Positions 55,062 through 64,000 of a stretch of DNA of 64,000 bases are shown piece after piece. Position 1 is the stretch's first letter. Every line of letters starts with the position of its first letter. Below the pieces are notes generated by a model. It was not told where the DNA came from. It saw only the letters and a program-made list of their open reading frames with translations, and searched no databases. The DNA comes from Colwellia sp. MB02u-6 (lineage in GTDB: Bacteria > Pseudomonadota > Gammaproteobacteria > Enterobacterales > Alteromonadaceae), in assembly GCF_014077095.1 (NCBI RefSeq), contig NZ_JACGVG010000038.1:124001-188000 (forward strand), written 5' to 3'. A program made the translations under genes and the position numbers.

Positions 55062-55850
55062 ATGATAAATTCAACGTCATTGATCCATCCGCAGGCAATT
55101 ATTGAAGCTGGGGCCGTTATTGGCAAAAATGTTAACATTGGACCATGGACTCATATCGCAGCGAATGTTGTTATTGGTGATAATTGTCAGATAAGTTCAC
55201 ACGTTGTTATTAATGGCCCAACGACTCTGGGTAATGGCAACCGTATTTTCCAATTTGCCTCGATTGGTGAAGATTGCCAAGATTTGAAATATGCCGGTGA
55301 GCCAACAGAATTGGTGATCGGGGACAATAATGTTTTTCGTGAATACTGCACTGTGCATCGCGGTACTATTCAAGACAATAATCTAACGCAAATTGGTAGT
55401 AACAATTTATTTATGGCTTACACCCATGTTGCGCATGACTGTATGGTTGGCAGCCACTGTATTTTGGCAAACGGTGCGTCAATTGCAGGACATGTTCATG
55501 TTGGCGACCATGCCATTATTGGTGGTATGACAGGTGTACATCAGTTTTGTCATATTGGCGCGCATTGTTTTGTTGGCGCCAACTCTTTAATTCTTAAAGA
55601 TATTCCTCCTTATGTCATGGCATCAGGCCAACCGGCAAAACCCTTTGGTTTAAATAGTGAGGGCTTAAAACGCCGTGGTTTTGATAAAGAGGTTATCTTG
55701 CATATTAAACGTGCATATAAAGCGGTTTATCGCCAAAGTTTAACGGTTGATGAAGCCATGAAAAAAATTGCTGAAGGGGATGAAAATATAGCTGAATTAA
55801 CCTTCTTTACTGACTTTATTAAAAACTCTAGTCGCGGTATTATCCGTTGA
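55062..55850 (+). CDS. lpxA: UDP-N-acetylglucosamine acyltransferase LpxA
   Basis: First acylation of UDP-GlcNAc in lipid A synthesis. 262 residues, exactly the E. coli length. A left-handed beta-helix of hexapeptides (IHPQAIIEAGAVIGKNVNIG), FREYCTVHRGTIQDNN, the catalytic His in MAYTHVAHDCMVGSHCILAN, and the C-terminal helical part ending FFTDFIKNSSRGIIR. It starts one base after the fabZ stop. Confidence 0.97.
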   Translation: MINSTSLIHPQAIIEAGAVIGKNVNIGPWTHIAANVVIGDNCQISSHVVINGPTTLGNGNRIFQFASIGEDCQDLKYAGEPTELVIGDNNVFREYCTVHRGTIQDNNLTQIGSNNLFMAYTHVAHDCMVGSHCILANGASIAGHVHVGDHAIIGGMTGVHQFCHIGAHCFVGANSLILKDIPPYVMASGQPAKPFGLNSEGLKRRGFDKEVILHIKRAYKAVYRQSLTVDEAMKKIAEGDENIAELTFFTDFIKNSSRGIIR

Positions 55851-55857
55851 TTTTCTG

Positions 55858-57063
55858 GTGATTAAAGTGAATTCAAAGCCGTTATCTGGAAATAATTTAC
55901 CTAGTAGTGAAACGATGAATGAGGTTGTAGTAACTTTTGCTATGGTGGTTGGTGAGCATTCTGGCGATACCTTAGGTGCGAGCTTAATGCAACAACTGCA
56001 ACTGAGTTACCCTAAGGCCAAATTTATTGGTATTGGCGGCCCTAAGATGTTGGCGTTGGGCTTTGAAAGCCTATTTGATATGGAAGAATTATCGGTAATG
56101 GGGGTTTTTGAAGTGCTTGGGCGCTTGCGGCGGTTATTGCATATTCGAAAAACCTTAAGCGATTATTTTACTGCGAATAAACCTAACGTTTTTATCGGTA
56201 TTGACGCGCCTGACTTTAATATTAGCTTGGAAGCTCAGCTAAAAACACAAGCGATAAAAACTGTACATTATGTCAGCCCTTCAGTTTGGGCTTGGCGTGA
56301 AAAACGCGTTTTCAAAATTGCCAAAGCAACCAATATGGTGCTGTCTTTATTACCTTTTGAAAAAGCTTTTTACGACAAACATCAAATACCTTGTACCTTT
56401 GTTGGCCATTCGCTTGCTGATGATATTCCGCTGGTCAGTGACAAACGCATGGCGCGACAAGCACTTGGTTTATCTGAGTCAGCAAAAATACTGGCACTGA
56501 TGCCAGGTAGTCGTGCAGGAGAGCTTGCACGACTGGTTGAGCCATTTTTATTGACAGCAAAAAAAATGTTGAAGACTGAGCAAGCAAATAACGCTGAAAT
56601 TATCTTTGTCGTGCCTATGATCAGTGAGCAAAGGGCGCAACAATTTCATCAATTACACCATAAAATAGCGCCTGAGCTTTTGGTACAGGTTATCGTTGGA
56701 AAAACTCAACAAGTCATGGCTGCCAGTGACTGCTTATTAACCGCATCAGGTACGGTCACGTTAGAAGCGGCCTTAGTAAAACGCCCAATGGTGATTTGTT
56801 ACAAGTTTAACCCGTTGACTTATCATATGTTTAAAGGTTTTGTAAAATTGAAGTGGTTTTCATTACCCAATTTACTTGCTAACAAAAGCTTAGTGCCTGA
56901 GCTCTTGCAAGCAGAGGTTAGTGTAGAAAATATTCTGCCTTTAGTTGTAGAACGTTTGTTTGAAGATCAGTCTGCGTTGAATCAAGCTTACACTGATATC
57001 CACTTAACGCTTAAGCAAAATGCTAGTAAGCAAGCGGCTAAAGCGGTTATCGATTTATTATAA
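55858..57063 (+). CDS. lpxB: Lipid A disaccharide synthase
   Basis: Joins UDP-diacylglucosamine and lipid X into the tetraacyl disaccharide. 401 residues from GTG at 55858; GTG at 55867 or ATG at 55915 are alternatives, and the extra N-terminal residues are not conserved. Seen: AMVVGEHSGDTLGASLMQQL, MEELSVMGVFEVLGRLRRLL, IDAPDFNISLEAQL, HYVSPSVWAWREKRVFKIAK, LALMPGSRAGELARL and ASGTVTLEAALVKRPMVICY. Downstream rnhB and dnaE complete the usual order. Confidence 0.95.
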   Translation: MIKVNSKPLSGNNLPSSETMNEVVVTFAMVVGEHSGDTLGASLMQQLQLSYPKAKFIGIGGPKMLALGFESLFDMEELSVMGVFEVLGRLRRLLHIRKTLSDYFTANKPNVFIGIDAPDFNISLEAQLKTQAIKTVHYVSPSVWAWREKRVFKIAKATNMVLSLLPFEKAFYDKHQIPCTFVGHSLADDIPLVSDKRMARQALGLSESAKILALMPGSRAGELARLVEPFLLTAKKMLKTEQANNAEIIFVVPMISEQRAQQFHQLHHKIAPELLVQVIVGKTQQVMAASDCLLTASGTVTLEAALVKRPMVICYKFNPLTYHMFKGFVKLKWFSLPNLLANKSLVPELLQAEVSVENILPLVVERLFEDQSALNQAYTDIHLTLKQNASKQAAKAVIDLL

Positions 57064-57081
57064 TAGTGAACTAGAGTAATT

Positions 57082-57732
57082 ATGCCTGCAGTTAAAAAAG
57101 TTTTTCCACCCTTTGAATACCCCTTAGCCTACTGCATCGCCGGTGTTGATGAAGTGGGGCGCGGGCCACTGGTCGGCGATGTCGTGACGGCTGCGGTGAT
57201 ATTAGATCCTGACAATCCTATTGAAGGATTAATGGACTCAAAAAAGCTCTCAGAAAAAAAAAGACAGTATTTGTCAGGAGTAATTAAGCAACACGCTATT
57301 GCTTGGTCAATAGGCCGTGCGTCGCCAGAAGAAATTGACAGCCTTAATATTCTCCACGCCACCATGTTGGCGATGCAACGTGCTGTGCAAGGATTAAATG
57401 TGACACCTGATTACATCTTAGTTGATGGTAACCGTTGTCCAACGTTTGCTCATGAAAGTGGTAATATTGCCGGGCAAAGTGTAGTTAAAGGTGATGCGCG
57501 TGTAGCAGAAATTAGTGCTGCCTCTATTTTAGCGAAAGTAGCCAGAGATGGTGAGATGGTCGCCTTAGACAAGCTATACCCTTACTATGGTTTTGCACAA
57601 CACAAGGGCTACCCAACAAAAGCACATTTAGAAAAAATCATTGAACATGGGGTATTAGATTGTTATCGCAGAAGTTTTAAGCCTGTCGCCAATGTACTTG
57701 CTAATACAGCAGCCCATGTTACCAATAATTAG
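57082..57732 (+). CDS. rnhB: Ribonuclease HII
   Basis: Removes RNA from RNA-DNA hybrids, including single misincorporated ribonucleotides. 216 residues. The D-E pair in [20 protein letters not shown], the third Asp in [12 protein letters not shown] and the fourth in [20 protein letters not shown] form the metal site; [12 protein letters not shown] follows motif one. ATG at 57082. Between lpxB and dnaE as in E. coli. Confidence 0.96.
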   Translation: MPAVKKVFPPFEYPLAYCIAGVDEVGRGPLVGDVVTAAVILDPDNPIEGLMDSKKLSEKKRQYLSGVIKQHAIAWSIGRASPEEIDSLNILHATMLAMQRAVQGLNVTPDYILVDGNRCPTFAHESGNIAGQSVVKGDARVAEISAASILAKVARDGEMVALDKLYPYYGFAQHKGYPTKAHLEKIIEHGVLDCYRRSFKPVANVLANTAAHVTNN

Positions 57733-57740
57733 AGCACTAG

Positions 57741-60700
57741 ATGTCTGAATCTGAATTCCCAATATCTGCCGCATTATCGGGTCAATTAGTCAGCGCTAAT
57801 GATCCCAAGTTTATTCATCTAAGAGTGCATAGTGACTATTCTCTGTCTGATGGTTTAAAAAAAGTTAAACCCATCATTGCCAAAGCAGCCGAGTTAAATA
57901 TGCCCGCTATGGCATTAACCGACCAAACTAACTTATGTGGTTTAGTTAAGTACTACCATGCCGCACATAATGCAGGCATGAAACCTATTGTAGGCTGTGA
58001 CTTTTGGGTTAAAAGCGCTGCGCTTGAAGATGAATTATCACGTTTAGTGATTTTAGCAAGTAACAATGTCGGCTATAAAAATTTAACAGAATTAATCTCT
58101 CAAGCCTATTTACGTGGTCATATTCAAGGTAAGGCGGTACTAGACAGAGATTGGCTAATTGAGCGCGCAGAAGGCTTGATTCTACTTTCGGGTGGTCGAG
58201 AAGGCGACATTGGTAAAGCATTATTAAAAGGTAATAGTGAACTTGTTGATGAAATGCTCGGTTTTTATCAACAATATTTTCCTAATTGTTATTATATTGA
58301 GCTGATTAGAACTGGTCGTAACGATGAAGAGAATTACCTTCATCTTGCTGTAGAGCTTGCGTCTCGTTATGAGCTTCCTGTTGTTGCCACCAATGAAGTG
58401 ATGTTTTTGAGTCCTGATAACTTTGATGCTCACGAAATTCGTGTTGCTATACATGACGGTTACACTTTAGACGATAAACGTCGGCCAAAAAAATATTCTA
58501 AAGAGCAATATCTTCGCACTGAAGAGGAAATGTTAGCCCTTTTTGCTGATATTCCCGAAGCACTAGCCAACTCAGTCGAAATTGCAAAACGCTGTAATGT
58601 TACCGTGCGCTTAGGGGAATATTTCTTACCTGACTTTCCTACTGAGGGCTTATCGATTGAAGACTTCTTGGTCAAAGTATCAGAAGAAGGTTTAGAAGAA
58701 AGATTAGAATTTTTATTTGATAAAAACGCCCCTGATTATGCCGAAAAACGTAAACCTTATGATGAACGTTTAGCTATTGAGCTAAAAGTTGTTAATAACA
58801 TGGGTTTTCCTGGTTATTTCCTAATCGTGATGGAGTTCATTCAGTGGAGCAAAGATAATAACATTCCGGTCGGACCTGGACGTGGTTCAGGGGCAGGTTC
58901 GTTGGTGGCTTATGCACAAAAAATCACCGATATTGACCCACTTGAATATGACTTACTTTTTGAGCGTTTTCTCAATCCTGAACGTGTCTCTATGCCTGAT
59001 TTCGATATTGATTTTTGCATGGACAGACGCGATGAAGTTATTGACCACGTTGCAGAGTTATATGGTCGTGATGCGGTATCGCAAATTATTACCTTTGGTA
59101 CTATGGCCGCAAAAGCGGTTATTCGTGATGTTGGTCGAGTGCTTGGTCACCCTTATGGTTTTGTTGACCGTATTTCAAAGTTAATTCCGCCGACGCCGGG
59201 CATGACCTTAGCAAAAGCGTTTGAAGAAGAGCCAAAGCTGCCGGAGATGTATGCTCAAGACAGTGACGTAAAAGATCTTATTGATATGTGTCGCATCTTA
59301 GAGGGCACAACACGAAATGCCGGTAAACATGCCGGTGGTGTGGTTATTTCCCCCACCACTATTACTGACTTTGCCCCACTTTATTGTGATGAAGACGGTA
59401 AAAATCCGGTCACCCAATTTGACAAAAACGATGTTGAGGACGCCGGTTTAGTTAAATTTGATTTTCTTGGTTTACGTACCTTAACAATTTTGCAGTGGGC
59501 CATAGAAATGGCTGATGAAAAACTGTTGAAACAGGGTAAAGATCGGATCAATTTAGCGACCATCAATCTCGAAGATAAAGCCAGTTTTAAAGTGTTATTA
59601 AGGTCGCAAACAACAGCTGTTTTCCAACTTGAATCCAGCGGTATGAAGTCACTTATCGCAAAACTTAAGCCGGATTGCTTTGAAGATATAATTGCCTTGG
59701 TAGCACTGTTTAGACCTGGGCCTTTGCAATCAGGCATGGTTGATAATTTTATTGAACGTAAACATGGCCGTGAAGCGATAAGTTATCCTGATGCAACTTG
59801 GCAACACCTGGACTTAAAACCTATCCTTGAGCCCACCTACGGCATTATTCTTTATCAAGAACAGGTCATGCAAATTGCGCAGGTGCTAGCGGGTTACTCG
59901 CTGGGTGGCGCAGATATGTTACGTCGTGCAATGGGTAAGAAAAAGCCAGAAGAAATGGCCAAACAGCGTGAGGGTTTTGAAGCCGGTGCTGTTGGCCGTG
60001 GTGTTGATGGTGAGCTGGCGATAAAGATTTTTGATTTAGTTGAGAAATTTGCTGGCTATGGTTTTAACAAATCACATTCTGCCGCCTATGCTTTAGTGTC
60101 TTATCAAACGCTGTGGATGAAAACCCATTTTCCAGCACCTTTTATGGCGGCAGTGATGTCAGCTGATATGGATAACACAGATAAAATTGTTACCTTAGTT
60201 GATGAATGTGGCAACATGGGGCTTGATTTATTACCACCAGATGTTAACCGTGGCCACTATAAGTTCACCGTTAATGACGCCGACCAAATTATCTATGGTA
60301 TTGGCGCGGTCAAAGGTGTTGGTGAGGGCCCGATAGCCGCCATAATCGCCGCACGAGAAAGTGATGGTGAGTTTATTGATTTGTTTGATTTTTGTGCTCG
60401 AATTGATTTGAAAAAAATTAATAAACGCATATTAGAAAAATTAATTAAGTCTGGTGCCATGGATGCGCTTGGCCCTAATGCCAAAGACGGACCACATCGT
60501 GCTGCCTTATTTGAGTCTCTACCCGAAGCGTTAAAAGCCGCCGAACAACATGCCAAAGCACAAGCTATTGGCCAAAATGACCTATTTGGCTTGATTAATG
60601 AAGAGCCAGAAGACAATCGACAAGCATTTAAAACCGTTGCTAAGTGGCCTGAACAACGCTGGTTAGATGGTGAAAAAGAAACATTAGGTTTATATTTAAC

Positions 60701-61295
60701 GGGTCACCCAATAAATCGTTATTTAAATGAAATTAAACGTTATGCAACCGGGCGTTTAGTCAGCTTACAGCCAACAAATAAAGATAAAACTAGTATAGCC
60801 GTAGGCTTGGTTTTAGCGGTGCGGGTATTAGTCAATAAACGTGGGCGGCGCTGGGCTTTAGTCACGCTAGACGATAAAAGTGCGCGTATGGATATCCGAT
60901 TATTTCCAGATGACTACGATAGATTCGCTGAATTGCTCATATCTGATGCAATTTTGGTCTGTAGTGGACAGGTCAGCTTTGATGATTACTCTGGGGGTAT
61001 TACAATGACCGCTCGAGATATTATGACTATTGCTGATGCACGGGAAAACTATGTCACGTCATTAGATTTGCAAATCGATAAAAATCTGCTCTCAGGACGA
61101 TTTATTGATCAGTTTACGGAGGTGTTAACGCCCTATAAAGATGGTATTTGCCCAGTTCGTGTTTTTTATCAAAGAGATGAAGCGCAAGGTATGCTAGAGT
61201 TGGGAGTACAGTGGCGTGTATCGCCAAGCGATACGCTATTATACGATTTGAAAACCCTATTGGGTGAAGAGCAAGTCGAGTTAAAATTTAAATAG
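57741..61295 (+). CDS. dnaE: DNA polymerase III alpha subunit
   Basis: Catalytic subunit of the replicative polymerase. 1,184 residues (E. coli 1,160). N-terminal PHP domain [20 protein letters not shown], palm with the aspartates in [20 protein letters not shown] and [20 protein letters not shown], fingers [20 protein letters not shown], the tandem helix-hairpin-helix ([20 protein letters not shown]) and the C-terminal OB and tau-binding region. ATG at 57741, eight bases after the rnhB stop. Confidence 0.98.
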   Translation: MSESEFPISAALSGQLVSANDPKFIHLRVHSDYSLSDGLKKVKPIIAKAAELNMPAMALTDQTNLCGLVKYYHAAHNAGMKPIVGCDFWVKSAALEDELSRLVILASNNVGYKNLTELISQAYLRGHIQGKAVLDRDWLIERAEGLILLSGGREGDIGKALLKGNSELVDEMLGFYQQYFPNCYYIELIRTGRNDEENYLHLAVELASRYELPVVATNEVMFLSPDNFDAHEIRVAIHDGYTLDDKRRPKKYSKEQYLRTEEEMLALFADIPEALANSVEIAKRCNVTVRLGEYFLPDFPTEGLSIEDFLVKVSEEGLEERLEFLFDKNAPDYAEKRKPYDERLAIELKVVNNMGFPGYFLIVMEFIQWSKDNNIPVGPGRGSGAGSLVAYAQKITDIDPLEYDLLFERFLNPERVSMPDFDIDFCMDRRDEVIDHVAELYGRDAVSQIITFGTMAAKAVIRDVGRVLGHPYGFVDRISKLIPPTPGMTLAKAFEEEPKLPEMYAQDSDVKDLIDMCRILEGTTRNAGKHAGGVVISPTTITDFAPLYCDEDGKNPVTQFDKNDVEDAGLVKFDFLGLRTLTILQWAIEMADEKLLKQGKDRINLATINLEDKASFKVLLRSQTTAVFQLESSGMKSLIAKLKPDCFEDIIALVALFRPGPLQSGMVDNFIERKHGREAISYPDATWQHLDLKPILEPTYGIILYQEQVMQIAQVLAGYSLGGADMLRRAMGKKKPEEMAKQREGFEAGAVGRGVDGELAIKIFDLVEKFAGYGFNKSHSAAYALVSYQTLWMKTHFPAPFMAAVMSADMDNTDKIVTLVDECGNMGLDLLPPDVNRGHYKFTVNDADQIIYGIGAVKGVGEGPIAAIIAARESDGEFIDLFDFCARIDLKKINKRILEKLIKSGAMDALGPNAKDGPHRAALFESLPEALKAAEQHAKAQAIGQNDLFGLINEEPEDNRQAFKTVAKWPEQRWLDGEKETLGLYLTGHPINRYLNEIKRYATGRLVSLQPTNKDKTSIAVGLVLAVRVLVNKRGRRWALVTLDDKSARMDIRLFPDDYDRFAELLISDAILVCSGQVSFDDYSGGITMTARDIMTIADARENYVTSLDLQIDKNLLSGRFIDQFTEVLTPYKDGICPVRVFYQRDEAQGMLELGVQWRVSPSDTLLYDLKTLLGEEQVELKFK

Positions 61296-61347
61296 GTAGC
61301 GTTTATTAACAACGGTACTCAAAGCCAACATAGGTAAGAATAATCAT

Positions 61348-62304
61348 ATGTCACTAAATTTTTTAGATTTTGAGCTCCCCATTGCGGAACTTGAAGCAAA
61401 AATTGAAGAATTGCAATTGGTCAATAATGGCCAAGGATTAGATCTTGATTTAGAAGATCAAATTTCTCAGTTGCGAGAGAAAAATAACGAACTCACTAAA
61501 AAGACTTTCTCTGGCTTAGATCCTTGGCAAACGGCACGAGTTGCCCGTCATCCTCAGCGCCCATATACCTTAGATTATCTGCCACGCATTTTTACTGAAT
61601 TCGACGAATTGGCTGGCGATAGAGCCTATGCTGATGATAGAGCTATTGTTGGTGGCACAGCGCGTTTAGACGGTCGACCTGTGATGATTATTGGTCATCA
61701 AAAAGGTCGTTCAACTAATGAAAAAGTTAAACGTAATTTTGGTATGCCACGTCCAGAAGGTTACCGTAAAGCCTTGCGTTTGATGAAAATGGCAGAGCGC
61801 TTTAAAATGCCAATTATCACTTTTATCGACACCCCGGGTGCATATCCTGGTATTGGCGCTGAAGAACGTGGACAAAGTGAAGCGATTGCCACGAATTTAA
61901 AAGCGATGTCACGTTTGAATGTACCTATTATTTGTACTGTTATCGGTGAAGGTGGCTCAGGTGGTGCACTTGCTATTGGTGTTGGTGATAAAGTGAATAT
62001 GCTGCAATATTCAACTTACTCAGTTATTTCTCCAGAAGGCTGTGCCTCTATTTTGTGGAAAACGGCTGAGAAAGCACCCACAGCAGCAGAAGCTATGGGT
62101 ATTACGGCTAAACGTATTAAAGAGTTAGGGCTTATCGATAGTATTATTGAAGAACCCTTAGGTGGTGCTCATCGTGATATGGATCAAATGGCGGCATTTC
62201 TTAAGCAAGCGTTAAAGTCTGATCTTGCTGAACTTGATAAACTTTCCAGCGATGAATTAATTGAAAGTCGTTATGATAAATTAATGTCATTCGGCTACTG
62301 TTAA
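61348..62304 (+). CDS. accA: Acetyl-CoA carboxylase carboxyltransferase alpha subunit
   Basis: Transfers the carboxyl group from carboxybiotin to acetyl-CoA, committing carbon to fatty-acid synthesis. 318 residues, about the E. coli size (319). Seen: [40 protein letters not shown], the crotonase-type oxyanion region [40 protein letters not shown] and [20 protein letters not shown]. Last gene of the lpx-dnaE run; a terminator follows immediately. Confidence 0.97.
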   Translation: MSLNFLDFELPIAELEAKIEELQLVNNGQGLDLDLEDQISQLREKNNELTKKTFSGLDPWQTARVARHPQRPYTLDYLPRIFTEFDELAGDRAYADDRAIVGGTARLDGRPVMIIGHQKGRSTNEKVKRNFGMPRPEGYRKALRLMKMAERFKMPIITFIDTPGAYPGIGAEERGQSEAIATNLKAMSRLNVPIICTVIGEGGSGGALAIGVGDKVNMLQYSTYSVISPEGCASILWKTAEKAPTAAEAMGITAKRIKELGLIDSIIEEPLGGAHRDMDQMAAFLKQALKSDLAELDKLSSDELIESRYDKLMSFGYC

Positions 62305-62310
62305 AACCAT

Positions 62311-62339
62311 AAAAAGCGACCTACAAAGGGTCGCTTTTT
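62311..62339 (+). terminator. Terminator after accA
   Basis: AAAAAGCGACC/GGTCGCTTTTT with a 7-nt loop, beginning 7 nt after the accA stop codon. Confidence 0.92.
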
Positions 62340-62399
62340 ATATGCTTGGTAACACTTCCCTTAGTCATCATATTTTATACGCGATGTTATTTTAGAACT

Positions 62400-63776
62400 G
62401 TGAATATAATTGAATTAGCACTGGTGAGTTTCTTTAAACCTGCACCAGAAAAACCTATTATTATTGCCTATAGCGGTGGTGTCGACTCCCAAGTACTACT
62501 TGTTGCCTTGGCAAAGTTAAAACAACAGCAACAACTGCCCAATGCTATTGTTGTTTGTCATGTTAACCACGGTTTAAGTCCTGATGCCGATGCGTGGCAA
62601 GCGTTTGCACAGCAAGAATGCGATAGATTATCCTTAACTTTTATCAGTCAAAAATTAAATTTAAAAAAACTCGCACAGCAAAGCTTAGAAGCGATTGCGC
62701 GTGATGCACGCTATAAAGTTTTAGTGCAAGCAAGCACTGAACCTGCTTTTATTGTTACTGGTCATCATCTCAATGATCAAGCAGAAACATTCTTATTGGC
62801 CTTAAAACGTGGCTCGGGATTAAAAGGTTTATCGGCTATGCAGGTGAGCTTACCGTTAGCGCAGCATACGCTTGCCCGGCCGCTGTTATCGATATCGCGT
62901 ACCGATATTGTTGCCTATGCCAATCAGCGGCAACTGAGTTGGATTGAAGATGAGTCTAATACCGATGAGCGCTTTGAGCGAAATTTTCTGCGTCATCAAA
63001 TTCTTCCAACATTGAATGCGCGTTGGCCAAGTATCAATAAGACGATAGCGCGTAGTGCTGAGCATTGCCTGGAAGCGCAGCAATTGCTAGATGAATTAGC
63101 GCAGCAAGACTTAGCCGATTGCCAATATTCGTCTTGGCAGTTGTCTGTTACTAAATTGAATGCACTGAGTGAGCCACGGCTTAAAAACCTGTTACGCTAT
63201 TTTTTATCTAGTCATGATTTTTTAATGCCAAGTCGTCAGCAACTAATGCAAATATGCCAACAGTTAAATGCTCAAGCTGATAAATCGCCGGTTGTTCAAT
63301 TAGCCGCGTGTTGCATAAGGCGATATAAAGCAGCGCTATATTTAACACCTATTTTTCAGGATCTTTCACAATGGCAACAGAGTCTAGATGTAGCGGCTTT
63401 AGCCGATGAAAAATCCTTTCAGGTTTGTCTTCCAGATAAATTAGGTGTGTTGAGCTTTTCGAGTTTACTCGCACAAGAGCAAGATATAAGTCATTGGCAA
63501 GCCTTGATCAAAAAACCCAAAAACAATCAAATAGTCACAATACGTTTTTCTCACGAAAACCCTATCTGCTTACCGCAATACCGACAGCATTCACGCCCGG
63601 TAAAAAAAGTATTACAAGAGCTTGCTATCCCACCATGGCAGAGGAAAAGATTACCTTTTATATATTATGACCATGAACTAGTCGCTATAGCAGGGCAGTT
63701 TATTTGTCAGGCCTATGTCGTTGATAACAAAAGTCCAGCGTTGGCTATTTCATGGCATGGTGAACTGCCTTTTTAA
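62400..63776 (+). CDS. tilS: tRNA(Ile)-lysidine synthase TilS
   Basis: Modifies C34 of the CAU-anticodon tRNA-Ile to lysidine, switching decoding to AUA. About 458 residues from GTG at 62400 (MNIIELALVSFFKP); the longer TTG frame from 62346 adds residues unlike any TilS. The PP-loop is IIIAYSGGVDSQVLLVALAK, then CHVNHGLSPDADAWQAFAQQ, GHHLNDQAETFLLALKRGSG and LSWIEDESNTDERFERNFLR; the C-terminal domain ends VKKVLQELAIPPWQRKRLPF. It follows accA as in E. coli but behind a terminator. Confidence 0.93.
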   Translation: MNIIELALVSFFKPAPEKPIIIAYSGGVDSQVLLVALAKLKQQQQLPNAIVVCHVNHGLSPDADAWQAFAQQECDRLSLTFISQKLNLKKLAQQSLEAIARDARYKVLVQASTEPAFIVTGHHLNDQAETFLLALKRGSGLKGLSAMQVSLPLAQHTLARPLLSISRTDIVAYANQRQLSWIEDESNTDERFERNFLRHQILPTLNARWPSINKTIARSAEHCLEAQQLLDELAQQDLADCQYSSWQLSVTKLNALSEPRLKNLLRYFLSSHDFLMPSRQQLMQICQQLNAQADKSPVVQLAACCIRRYKAALYLTPIFQDLSQWQQSLDVAALADEKSFQVCLPDKLGVLSFSSLLAQEQDISHWQALIKKPKNNQIVTIRFSHENPICLPQYRQHSRPVKKVLQELAIPPWQRKRLPFIYYDHELVAIAGQFICQAYVVDNKSPALAISWHGELPF

Positions 63777-63903
63777 AGTTACTGGGTAACGAATAAACTA
63801 GACAGTATTGGTGCATAAATGGTAAAAAATATTTGATCAATACATTATCTTAATAACTCAAATAACAATAATTCAAATAATAATAACTTAAATAAGAGCA
63901 ACT

Positions 63904-64000
63904 ATGACAACAGAAAATACTCCTTTAGAAAGTCAGTCACTTTTTAGCAAACTAAAAGCGATTAATATTGTTAATCAAATCATTATTGCTATTATTTTGG
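63904..64000 (+). CDS. Probable transporter, N-terminal fragment
   Basis: The first 32 codons of a gene that continues past the window: MTTENTPLESQSLFSKLKAI, then a hydrophobic stretch NIVNQIIIAIIL. A short polar start, a basic K-L-K and a hydrophobic helix opening NQIIIAIIL fit the N-terminus of sodium:dicarboxylate/amino-acid symporters such as SstT, but 32 residues are too few to be sure. Confidence 0.4.
   Translation, partial: MTTENTPLESQSLFSKLKAINIVNQIIIAIIL

Noticed and set aside
1-64000. CRISPR arrays, tRNA and rRNA genes, prophage
   Set aside because: No regularly spaced repeats, cloverleaf-like sequences, rRNA segments or phage genes were noticed on reading.

Overview
This 64 kb window is an AT-rich chromosomal segment of a marine gammaproteobacterium in the Alteromonadales, most likely a Colwelliaceae member (Colwellia/Thalassotalea type). 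The placement rests on protein resemblance and gene order: the lipid A / outer-membrane block, the gcvA-ygdD-rlmM block and the syd/queF/ppnN/xni block are all gammaproteobacterial, and a Pla-1/cef-type lipase, a PEP-CTERM protein, a choice-of-anchor-H-like protein and DUF3192, DUF3301 and DUF3549 proteins fit marine Alteromonadales. The genus is inference.

Layout. 1-7.7 kb: the end of a large secreted lipase, sohB, tpm, a small exported protein, then gcvA, an alpha/beta hydrolase, ygdD and rlmM. 7.7-16.2 kb: an IS5-type transposase relic, an NAD-type isocitrate dehydrogenase, two DUF3192 paralogues, xni-ppnN, and the divergent queF/syd pair. 16.2-21.3 kb: a PhoP/PhoQ-like locus (PepSY protein, response regulator, histidine kinase, DUF3300 protein) divergent from a C-terminally anchored surface protein. 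22.6-23.1 kb: a gene not visible as an ORF, a CsrB-type RNA with 15 GGA motifs, a GacA/UvrY box about 178 nt upstream of its predicted start, and an intrinsic terminator. 23.3-27.3 kb: a DUF805 membrane protein, the DUF3549-DUF3301 pair and truC. 27.3-33.7 kb is the accessory part: a PEP-CTERM protein, an endonuclease I pseudogene broken by several frameshifts, two different IS110-family N-terminal relics, decayed repeats and a few small genes. 33.7-41.7 kb: a chemoreceptor, then map-glnD-dapD and a DsbA-like protein. 42.1-63.8 kb: the housekeeping run rpsB-tsf, pyrH-frr, uppS, cdsA-dxr-rseP-bamA, skp, lpxD-fabZ-lpxA-lpxB-rnhB-dnaE-accA, tilS. The window closes in the start of a probable transporter gene.

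How the genes work together. The right-hand third couples translation (S2, EF-Ts, RRF), nucleotide supply (UMP kinase), isoprenoid carrier and phospholipid synthesis (Dxr, UppS, CdsA, AccA, FabZ), lipid A synthesis (LpxD, LpxA, LpxB), outer-membrane protein assembly (BamA, Skp), envelope stress proteolysis (RseP) and replication (DnaE, RNase HII).

The most interesting new signals are regulatory. Three promoters around the PhoP/PhoQ-like locus share one architecture: a (A/G)TTCAG-N5-(A/G)TTCAG direct repeat ending exactly 11 nt before a -10 hexamer. They precede the PepSY-regulator-kinase operon, the divergent surface-protein gene and the DUF3300 gene, so they define a self-contained regulon readable from sequence alone. 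The CsrB RNA with its GacA box is the second. No CRISPR array, tRNA or rRNA gene was seen.
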